A stretch of 9,856 nt of DNA from NCBI GenBank assembly GCA_964511665.1, contig CAZEHA010000080.1:1-9856 (forward strand). Reading direction: 5' to 3'. The notes below the pieces were generated by a model, which was not told the DNA's origin, did not search any database, and worked only from the letters and a program-made list of their open reading frames with translations. Made by a program: the position numbers and the translations under genes. Source of the stretch: JAGOEF01 sp964511665 (GTDB taxonomy: Bacteria; Bacteroidota; Bacteroidia; Bacteroidales; ML635J-15). Below are positions 1-5,631 of this stretch, one piece after another (positions within the stretch are counted from its first letter, which is position 1; each line of letters begins with the position of its first letter).

Positions 1-47
1 AGACACCTAAAGATGTTTTCTTTAAATCTGTCGCATTTGCTTGTTGA
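1..47 (+). CDS. C-terminal tail of an IS30-family-like transposase (partial)
   Basis: Codons from base 3 read TPKDVFFKSVAFAC and then TGA. The two bases before them (AG) fit a preceding Lys codon, giving K-TP-x-(D/E)-VF followed by a short hydrophobic VAF ending. From memory, Bacteroidota IS30-family transposases end with an RPRK-x-L-x-(Y/F)-x-TP-x-EVF motif and then a VAF or VAL tail, which is the pattern seen here. Only the extreme C-terminus is present, so no catalytic DDE residue can be checked. The identical fragment lies on the opposite strand at the other edge, which supports a repeated element rather than a unique gene. Confidence 0.5.
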   Translation, partial: TPKDVFFKSVAFAC

Positions 48-54
48 ATTTACG
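1..54 (+). mobile_element. right end of an IS30-like insertion sequence (left contig edge)
   Basis: Bases 1-54 are the exact reverse complement of bases 9803-9856, and the match stops at base 55 (A here, C in the other copy). Read left to right, the repeat holds the last codons of a frame, a TGA at 45-47, and seven more bases (ATTTACG) before identity ends. A transposase stop codon lying within or beside the terminal inverted repeat is typical of compact IS30-family elements in Bacteroidota. The rest of the element lies outside the window. The family assignment rests on 14 residues and is an inference. The exact outer IS boundary could be a base or two inside 54, because chance matches cannot be excluded. 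Confidence 0.6.
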
Positions 55-100
55 ACACCAAAATGCTGCAATAAAAATGCACGATTTTTGTTTTAAAAGT

Positions 101-108
101 TAACTTTG
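101..108 (+). promoter_or_regulatory. candidate Bacteroidota -7 element for the lipoprotein-VTC operon
   Basis: TAACTTTG matches the Bacteroidota -7 consensus TAnnTTTG exactly and lies 38 bp before the first ATG of the operon, giving an expected leader of about 33 nt. A well-spaced -33 TTG is not visible; the nearest, TTTG at 87-90, is only 10 bp upstream. The call is therefore weaker than those for the other two promoters in this window. It lies 46 bp inside the IS end, so the IS insertion may have removed or replaced upstream control sequence. Confidence 0.4.
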
Positions 109-146
109 CAAAAATTTATTGTTAATTTATTGTAAAACCGGCTTTT

Positions 147-560
147 ATGAAATCTTTTGGTTTAATCATTCTTAAGACTTTTTTACTGTTTAGCGCAATC
201 GTAATGTTGCAATCGTGCGAAAAACCCGAAGGCGAGGGTGGGTACTGCACCGTTACCGGAAGTGTTTGGGTAAGAGACTACAACGCTACTTTCACCAATC
301 TGGTTGGCGAATATGCCGGTGCCGACGAAGCGGTGTACATTATTTATGGTGACGCCTTGGGATATAGCGAACGTATCCGGACCGATTATAGAGGCACTTA
401 TAGCTTTAATTACTTACGACCGGGTAATTATACCGTATATGTTTACTCGAAAGATTCCACGCTGCAATCGATAAGCGGGACCATTGCTGTGGTGCAGCAA
501 TTCGAGATTTCGAAAGGCGACAAAAACATTGAACTGCCACATTTTATTATCTATAATTAA
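147..560 (+). CDS. small outer-membrane-type lipoprotein with a beta-sandwich-like domain
   Basis: The 137-residue product begins with a type II signal peptide: a hydrophobic core at residues 5-20, then lipobox LQSC with the lipidated Cys at 24. The residues after Cys24 (EKPEGE) are acid-rich, loosely like the lipoprotein export signals that send Bacteroidota lipoproteins to the cell surface, so surface display is possible but unproven. Residues 34-137 are beta-rich. The pattern TDYRGTYSFNYLRPGNYTVYVYS at about 79-101 is typical of carboxypeptidase-regulatory-like or SdrD-B-like Ig folds, in which a G-x-Y-x-F turn precedes an L-P-G-x-Y-x-V strand. It is the first gene of a five-gene operon and lies 6 bp before the next gene. 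The specific function is unknown; a role as envelope accessory to the downstream VTC/DUF4956/DUF2490 module is inferred from position. Confidence 0.8.
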   Translation: MKSFGLIILKTFLLFSAIVMLQSCEKPEGEGGYCTVTGSVWVRDYNATFTNLVGEYAGADEAVYIIYGDALGYSERIRTDYRGTYSFNYLRPGNYTVYVYSKDSTLQSISGTIAVVQQFEISKGDKNIELPHFIIYN

Positions 561-566
561 TAGTTT

Positions 567-1052
567 ATGAGAGCATTATTTTTTTCAATCCTGATTGTTT
601 TTACAATTGGAGTTTATGGTCAAAGTGCCAAGCAGGCCAAACAATATAAAATTAAAACAAAAACAGTGGTAAAAACCATTGAAGAAAACGGCAAGCAGAT
701 TAGTTTTACCGAAACGGTTGAAACCTTCAACAAGAATGGAAAAACCCTTTCGAAAACTGAGTATTCGAAATCGGGAAAAGTAAAAAACGAGAAGAAATAT
801 AAATACGACAACTTCGGAAATGTGATTGAGGAATCGGAAAAAGACACAAAAGACGGAACCCATTTTATAATCACATACACATACAATGCCGATGGCAATA
901 AAATCACCGAAACCAAAAAAGATGCAGCAGGAAATCTCATCGAAAAAAGCACCTTCGGTTACGATGTACGTGGTTTACGAACCGAAAAGAAAGAATTCGA
1001 CCAGTTAAACAAACTAAAATCGGTGCGAAAAACTACCTACGAGAACTATTAA
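567..1052 (+). CDS. secreted lysine-rich YD-repeat-like protein
   Basis: The 161-residue product has a Sec signal peptide (about residues 1-18, ending VYG before QSAKQ) and no lipobox, so it is likely periplasmic or exported. The mature part repeats a degenerate unit of the form Y-x-x-x-G-x-x-x-E, for example YDNFGNVIEE, YNADGNKITE and YDVRGLRTEK. This resembles short RHS/YD-type or MORN-like beta-hairpin repeats found in many secreted Bacteroidota proteins. By my count about 27 residues are Lys, roughly 17% of the protein, which makes it strongly basic. It follows the lipoprotein gene by 6 bp and precedes the VTC gene by 5 bp. Function is unknown. A high positive charge beside a polyphosphate-polymerase gene suggests polyanion binding, but this is speculation. 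Confidence 0.75.
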   Translation: MRALFFSILIVFTIGVYGQSAKQAKQYKIKTKTVVKTIEENGKQISFTETVETFNKNGKTLSKTEYSKSGKVKNEKKYKYDNFGNVIEESEKDTKDGTHFIITYTYNADGNKITETKKDAAGNLIEKSTFGYDVRGLRTEKKEFDQLNKLKSVRKTTYENY

Positions 1053-1057
1053 AATAA

Positions 1058-1813
1058 TTGAACGATTTAAACACCATATTGCAGATATTTGAACCCATTG
1101 CCCTCGACGAGATGGAATCGGTGAAATTGCTAAACCGTGTCGACAGCAAATACGCTATACCGAGCAGTAATATTGTGGATATTTTACACCAGTTAAGTGA
1201 GAATTACCGTGTTCTAGAAGTTAACGGAATCAGAAGTCATCAATATACTACAGTGTATTACGACACACACGATTTTGCGCTCTACCATCAGCATCACAAT
1301 GGAAAAATGAATCGATACAAGGTGAGGATGCGAAGGTATGAAGACTCTGACCTAAACTTTTTTGAGCTAAAATTCAAAAGCAATAAAAAACGAACCATCA
1401 AACAGCGAATTGTTTGCAGCGATTTCAGCAAAAAAATCAAAGGGAAAAAACGCCGTTTTCTGTCGGCAAAATCGCCAATTGATGCCGAAATTCTCAATCC
1501 GAAAATAACAGTACACTATCAACGAATAACATTGGTAAGCAAGCAACTCGACGAAAGACTAACTATTGATATTGATCTTTGGTTCGAGAATGAAACAGAG
1601 AAGTCGAATTACAATAATTTGGTGATTGCCGAAATAAAACGGGCAGCAAACGTTCGTTCTAAAGCAGCAGAATTATTACACCTGCATCATATCAACAAAA
1701 TGTCGCTCAGCAAATATTGCCTCGGAATTTCGAGTTTGTATAGCTACGTAAAAACCAATAATTTCAAAGAAAAATTCAGAGACATAAACAAGATATGCTA
1801 TGAAAAACATTAA
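1058..1813 (+). CDS. VTC-domain polyphosphate polymerase-like protein
   Basis: The 251-residue product is a stand-alone VTC domain, the catalytic tunnel domain of yeast Vtc4 that makes polyphosphate from ATP, without an SPX domain or membrane anchor. Family signatures appear in order: NRVDSKY (26-32, with the basic Lys31); the R-x-K-x-R-x-R-R cluster at 86-93; ELK at 103-105; YQR at 154-156; RLTIDID at 167-173; EIK at 192-194; and SKY at 218-220. These are the Arg/Lys and Glu positions expected to line the phosphate tunnel, so the enzyme looks intact. The start is a TTG at 1058. The first ATG (1112) would remove the conserved FEPIALDEM segment, so TTG is preferred. The C-terminus overlaps the next gene by 14 bp, implying translational coupling to the DUF4956 membrane protein. 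The substrate in bacteria is inferred from the yeast enzyme; another anionic polymer is possible. Confidence 0.88.
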   Translation: MNDLNTILQIFEPIALDEMESVKLLNRVDSKYAIPSSNIVDILHQLSENYRVLEVNGIRSHQYTTVYYDTHDFALYHQHHNGKMNRYKVRMRRYEDSDLNFFELKFKSNKKRTIKQRIVCSDFSKKIKGKKRRFLSAKSPIDAEILNPKITVHYQRITLVSKQLDERLTIDIDLWFENETEKSNYNNLVIAEIKRAANVRSKAAELLHLHHINKMSLSKYCLGISSLYSYVKTNNFKEKFRDINKICYEKH

Positions 1814-2642
1814 AAAAATTGCACTGAGTTTCCTGTTCGTTTCTATCATGTGCATGCCGCTTTCGCTTAAGGCGCAAATCGAAGCAGATGACGATGCCGG
1901 CGAAACTACCGACTGGTTTTCTGACAATGTTGATGAAAGCAGCAACAATGATGTAAGCTTCGAAGGAACTACGGGCGACGAGAGTTACTCCAATACCAAT
2001 TGGGTTGAAGAAGAAAAAAACAAAGACAAGAAAAAGAAAAAAGACAAAGTAAAGCTTCACGAAGGCTTTTATGTAAATCTGGGAATAGATTTACTTACCA
2101 TGCTCATTATTGTTTTTCTGATTTATTTTCCGGCAAACAAGAAGCGTGATTATATTTTTTCGTATATGTTGTTTAATGTGGTGATTTATCTGCTCACTTT
2201 TGTTTTAAACGATGTAAAAATATCGATGGGAGCTGCTTTTGGTTTGTTTGCCGTGTTTACCATGCTGCGTTATCGCACAGCAGGTATTTCGATGAAAGAC
2301 ATGACATACCTGTTTGTTTTTATTGCACTTGGCCTACTGAGTGCCATCAGTTTGAACTATCTCGACCTTGTAATAATTCATGGAATTGTGTTGGCATTCC
2401 TGTTTTTGCTCGACGGAGGTATTGTTTTTAAGCGCGAGCTGTCGAAGAGCATTCTTTACGAAAACATCGAAAACATTAAACCCGAAAAATACAACGATTT
2501 GATCGAAGACCTGAAGGCACGTACAGGTTTAAATATTCATCGTGTAAGTATTGGTAAAATCAATTTTTTGCGCGATGCTGCCAACGTAAAAATATTCTAT
2601 TACGAACGAAAAAAATCAAACGGCTCAAAAAACCATGATTAA
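1800..2642 (+). CDS. DUF4956 inner-membrane protein with an acidic/lysine-rich N-terminal linker
   Basis: The 280-residue product has an N-terminal signal or anchor (1-26, ending LKAQ) and an unusual hydrophilic linker at 27-86 that is Asp/Glu/Ser/Asn-rich and ends in a Lys cluster (72-85). Hydrophobic segments follow at about 93-111, 118-137, 142-157, 168-186 and 189-207. The block GAAFGLFAVFTMLRYRT (144-160) is the characteristic DUF4956 segment. A soluble C-terminal domain (210-280) follows, with NIKPEKYNDLIEDLKARTGL at 225-244. DUF4956 proteins are commonly encoded beside VTC-domain proteins, as here, and are thought to be their membrane partner; the mechanism is not established. The gene overlaps VTC by 14 bp and the DUF2490 gene by 8 bp. 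If the N-terminus is exported, the Lys cluster next to the first helix would be periplasmic, against the positive-inside rule, so the topology is uncertain. Confidence 0.85.
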   Translation: MKNIKKIALSFLFVSIMCMPLSLKAQIEADDDAGETTDWFSDNVDESSNNDVSFEGTTGDESYSNTNWVEEEKNKDKKKKKDKVKLHEGFYVNLGIDLLTMLIIVFLIYFPANKKRDYIFSYMLFNVVIYLLTFVLNDVKISMGAAFGLFAVFTMLRYRTAGISMKDMTYLFVFIALGLLSAISLNYLDLVIIHGIVLAFLFLLDGGIVFKRELSKSILYENIENIKPEKYNDLIEDLKARTGLNIHRVSIGKINFLRDAANVKIFYYERKKSNGSKNHD

Positions 2643-3312
2643 ATTGCTCAGGAATATAGGTCTGTTACTCGGGCTACTGTGGTTTGCCGTATTGGTAAAT
2701 GCTCAGGTTAACGATGCGGGGCTATGGACTGAAATCGATTTCACAAAGAAATTAAACCAAAGCTTTTCGGTACGTCTTTCAAACGAATTGCGGCTCAACG
2801 AAAACCTTAGTGAGCCGGGAACCATCAACAACGAGCTGGGATTTATATATCGTTTCAACAAGAAATACAGAATTTCGGCTACCTATCGTTTCGCAAACAA
2901 ACGACTTATCGACAACTCTTATTCGCAACGTCATCGTTTCTACGTCGATATTACGGCATCAGAAACTGTAAAACCACTACAATTGGTCTTCAGGGCACGA
3001 TTTCAGCAACAGTTTAAAGACATTTGCTGTTCCGAATACGGATTGATTCCCGATTATTATGCCCGTGCTAAGTTCAGTCTTAAATGGCGCGTTTCTCACC
3101 ACATAGAACCTTTTGTGTCTTCCGAATTGTTTTTTCCGTTGAACAAGCTGCAAAACCGCAACATCGACGAATACCGCATTACGGGTGGCATCGAATATAC
3201 ATTTAACCTGAGGCACTCGGTAGAAGTGTTTTACATGTACAACCGTGAGTTTGGACGACGCCGTATATACGACAGCTATATTGCGGGTATCGCTTACCAT
3301 TACAATTTTTAA
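2635..3312 (+). CDS. DUF2490-family outer-membrane beta-barrel protein
   Basis: The 225-residue product has a Sec signal peptide (1-24, ending NAQ) and then a mature domain of alternating polar/hydrophobic strands. Visible strands include DAGLWTEIDFTKKL, FSVRLSNELRL, ELGFIYRFNKKYRISATYRF, RHRFYVDITAS, LVFRARFQQQF, EYRITGGIEYTFN and SVEVFYMYNREF. It ends in YHYNF, with the terminal Phe expected of barrels folded by BamA. The W-x-E-x-x-F-x-K-x-L opening and overall length match the DUF2490 family common in Bacteroidota. The ATG overlaps the end of the DUF4956 gene by 8 bp, so it is the last coupled gene of the operon. It probably gives the VTC/DUF4956 system an outer-membrane component, but the substrate or pore function is unknown. 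The adjacent Cys pair near residues 126-127 is mildly unusual for a barrel. Confidence 0.82.
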   Translation: MIKLLRNIGLLLGLLWFAVLVNAQVNDAGLWTEIDFTKKLNQSFSVRLSNELRLNENLSEPGTINNELGFIYRFNKKYRISATYRFANKRLIDNSYSQRHRFYVDITASETVKPLQLVFRARFQQQFKDICCSEYGLIPDYYARAKFSLKWRVSHHIEPFVSSELFFPLNKLQNRNIDEYRITGGIEYTFNLRHSVEVFYMYNREFGRRRIYDSYIAGIAYHYNF

Positions 3313-3454
3313 GAGGCAGTTCAGCCGGAATATACTTGCATAAAATCTGTATTTCGATTTGCAGTTTTACAGCTAATTCACAGTATTGTGCTTTTCATCA
3401 ACAAGCGTATCCTTAAGACCAAATCTTGTGCAAATGTTATGATTGTAAAACATT

Positions 3455-3480
3455 GCAAACGGTTTGCTTTATTTTATTAA
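3455..3480 (+). terminator. weak candidate terminator after the VTC operon
   Basis: GCAAA-CGG-TTTGC (3455-3467) can form a 5-bp stem with a 3-nt loop, followed directly by TTTATTTTATTAA. The stem is short and not GC-rich, so termination would be weak and some read-through into gatE is plausible. It lies 143 bp after the DUF2490 stop codon. Confidence 0.3.
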
Positions 3481-3552
3481 CTTTTAGGAGTAATGTTTAA
3501 AACACAGGTTTAAAATAATAACTTTTCAAACATAAAATGTGTATAAAAACCC

Positions 3553-3583
3553 TTGTTTATATGCCAAAACCGCTGTACATTTG
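3553..3583 (+). promoter_or_regulatory. Bacteroidota-type promoter for gatE-gatD-nudix
   Basis: A -33 TTG at 3553-3555 is followed by a 20-bp spacer and a perfect -7 TACATTTG at 3576-3583 (consensus TAnnTTTG). Transcription would start near 3589, leaving a leader of about 30 nt. AAGGGA at 3611-3616, 5 nt before the ATG, is a weak Shine-Dalgarno-like match, unusual for Bacteroidota, where such sites are rarely used. The box sequences and spacing are seen directly; the activity is inferred. Confidence 0.6.
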
Positions 3584-3621
3584 AGCCGCTAAAAATGTAA
3601 TTACCGATAAAAGGGACATAG

Positions 3622-5601
3622 ATGAAAAAAGCATTTGATCCGTACCAGAATTTCTTAAAAACCCGCGAAAAAATAGCTTATGTCGATCGTAAGAATGCCT
3701 CTCAGGCCGATTACGACCGCATCGGCTTTATGTCGGGGCTCGAAGTGCATCAGCAACTAAAAACCAAAAAGAAACTATTTTGCAATTGCCCTGCCGGCAT
3801 TTATCACGACCACGATGAGTATGATGCAGAAGTAATTCGCCACATGCGCCCCACATTAAGTGAGCTTGGCGAATACGACGGAACGGCTTTAATGGAGTTT
3901 AAAACCCGTAAAAACATTGTGTATCGCATTAACAACGAAAATGCCTGCACCTACGAGGTTGATGACACCCCCCCGTTTCTGATTAATCGTGAAGCCCTCG
4001 ACATTGCATTTCAAATTACCATGTTGTGTAAAATGAATTTGGTGGGAGAAGTACACATTATTCGCAAACAATATCTCGACGGGAGCATCCCTACGGGCTT
4101 TCAACGCACGGCAATTTTAGGTGTTGAAGGCGATATTCAACTCAAAAACAAGAAAGTTCGGCTTATTCAACTTAGCATAGAAGAGGATTCATGTCGAGAG
4201 ATTTCTGACATTGGGCACTGGCGCATATATAAAACCGACCGTCTGGGCATGCCTCTCATAGAAACTGTCACCTATCCCGAATTCAAAAACCCCGACGAAG
4301 TAAAAGAAGGCTGCGATGTAATTCGTTTCATCAATCGCAGCTCGGGGAAAGTTAGAACAGGAATAGGGGCCTCACGTCAGGATGTAAACGTTAGCTGCAA
4401 AGGTGGTACTCGCGTCGAAATCAAAGGCGTGGCTCACACCAAATGGATACCCGAGCTCACACACGTTGAGGCATTCCGCCAGTGGGCATTGCTGGCCATA
4501 CGAGAAGAATTACTGAAACGTTTTCCGAAGCCGAAAGCCTGGAAAATGGAATCGGTTCAGCTAGACTATGATGCATTCGAAGTAACGTATGCACCTATAA
4601 AAGAAGCCCGCGACCGTGGCGATAAGCTCTACGCTGTTAAGCTGCCCGGGTTCAAAGGCATATTATCGCATTTCACACAGCCCACTAAGATTTTTGCCGA
4701 TGAAATTTCTGATCGCTTAAAAGTAATTGCCTGTGTAGAAAAACCCCATATGGTTCACACCGAAGATTTTGAACCAATAATAACCGACGCCGACATGGAG
4801 ATTATTGGCATGATGATGCAGTGGGATAAGGAAAAAGATGCCGTATTGATATTCTGGAGTCCGGAAGATGACGTAAAAACAGCTCTCGAAGTAATCGAAG
4901 AGCGTTGCAGAATGGCATTTATGGGTGTTCCTAACGAAACACGCAAATCGTTCGAAGACGGCAGCACTATATTCGAGCGCGTTTTGCCCGGTGCCGACCG
5001 CATGTATCCCGACACCGACTCTGCCCCTATTCCAATTGCAGCCGAGCATCTCGAAAATCTTGCAAAAGATTTACCACTCGATATTACCGAATTGATGGGA
5101 ATGCTCCGCAATTGGAATGTACCCGAAGACATGCAAATGTATTTGCTCAAAAAAAATCTGGTTCCTCTCATCAAAAGCATTGGCGACGCATTGAAGTTAC
5201 CACATCGCACAATAGCCATGATGATGGCCAAACGATTGAAATACATAGAAGGTCATTACTGCAAATCGTCCGATTTTAATTATAAACGCATTTACGATCT
5301 CATCGAATTTGTGGTAAAAAACAAACTTGAGTGCCCCCTTATGCAACGAATGCTACCTGTTGTTTACGAACATCCAAACATGGACTTTCAGTCGGTGCTT
5401 ACTACCATACATTTTAAAAAATACAGCCGCGATGAAATATTCAGTCGTATCGATTTTCTGAATCGTAAATTCGAAGAAGAAGGAAGAAACAAAACTCTCG
5501 AAAATCGTGTTTGCTGGATTATGGGGCAATTACGGCCAATAGCCGAGGGCAATATTGTACTTACCGATTTGCGCAACCAAGTAGAAGAAAGAGTAAAGTA
5601 A
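3622..5601 (+). CDS. gatE: Glu-tRNA(Gln) amidotransferase subunit E (archaeal-type GatE)
   Basis: The 659-residue product is the kinase/transamidase subunit of the GatDE heterodimer. It activates Glu on Glu-tRNA(Gln) with ATP and amidates it with ammonia from GatD, giving Gln-tRNA(Gln) in the cytoplasm. The GatB/GatE cradle occupies about residues 33-300, with GLEVHQQL at 39-46, a Cys pair at 54-56, YLDGSIPTGFQRT at 151-163, EEDSCR at 188-192, DRLGMPLIE at 206-214 and ASRQDVNVS at 250-258. Residues about 330-440 are the AspRS-like GAD insertion that separates GatE from GatB (GFKGILSHFT at 343-352). LPGADRMYPDTDS (455-467) and a helical/YqeY-like tail follow. Archaeal GatE is usually about 620-640 residues; the extra length here is partly a 25-30-residue N-terminal extension before the cradle. 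The gene lies 30 bp before gatD. GatB is ruled out by the GAD insert and the neighbour. Confidence 0.93.
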   Translation: MKKAFDPYQNFLKTREKIAYVDRKNASQADYDRIGFMSGLEVHQQLKTKKKLFCNCPAGIYHDHDEYDAEVIRHMRPTLSELGEYDGTALMEFKTRKNIVYRINNENACTYEVDDTPPFLINREALDIAFQITMLCKMNLVGEVHIIRKQYLDGSIPTGFQRTAILGVEGDIQLKNKKVRLIQLSIEEDSCREISDIGHWRIYKTDRLGMPLIETVTYPEFKNPDEVKEGCDVIRFINRSSGKVRTGIGASRQDVNVSCKGGTRVEIKGVAHTKWIPELTHVEAFRQWALLAIREELLKRFPKPKAWKMESVQLDYDAFEVTYAPIKEARDRGDKLYAVKLPGFKGILSHFTQPTKIFADEISDRLKVIACVEKPHMVHTEDFEPIITDADMEIIGMMMQWDKEKDAVLIFWSPEDDVKTALEVIEERCRMAFMGVPNETRKSFEDGSTIFERVLPGADRMYPDTDSAPIPIAAEHLENLAKDLPLDITELMGMLRNWNVPEDMQMYLLKKNLVPLIKSIGDALKLPHRTIAMMMAKRLKYIEGHYCKSSDFNYKRIYDLIEFVVKNKLECPLMQRMLPVVYEHPNMDFQSVLTTIHFKKYSRDEIFSRIDFLNRKFEEEGRNKTLENRVCWIMGQLRPIAEGNIVLTDLRNQVEERVK

Positions 5602-5631
5602 TTAAGTATTTATAAGATAATTTTACAAGAA

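Larger units (their letters stand above)
3313..3621. other. non-coding gap between the two plus-strand operons
   Basis: This is 309 bp of AT-rich DNA with no convincing gene on either strand. It holds a weak hairpin followed by a T-rich run (3455-3480) that could end the upstream operon, and a good Bacteroidota promoter (3553-3583) for gatE. I see no riboswitch or T-box signature, although gatE encodes a tRNA-related enzyme. Bases 3313-3450 hold nothing I can identify. Confidence 0.6.

Noticed and set aside
8..24. Small hairpin TAAAGA/TCTTTA within the terminal repeat
   Set aside because: The 6-bp AT-rich stem falls within the transposase tail codons; too weak to call a structural or telomere-like element.
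3589..3621. T-box or tRNA-like leader before gatE
   Set aside because: The predicted leader is only about 30 nt and has no T-box core sequence or stem structure.
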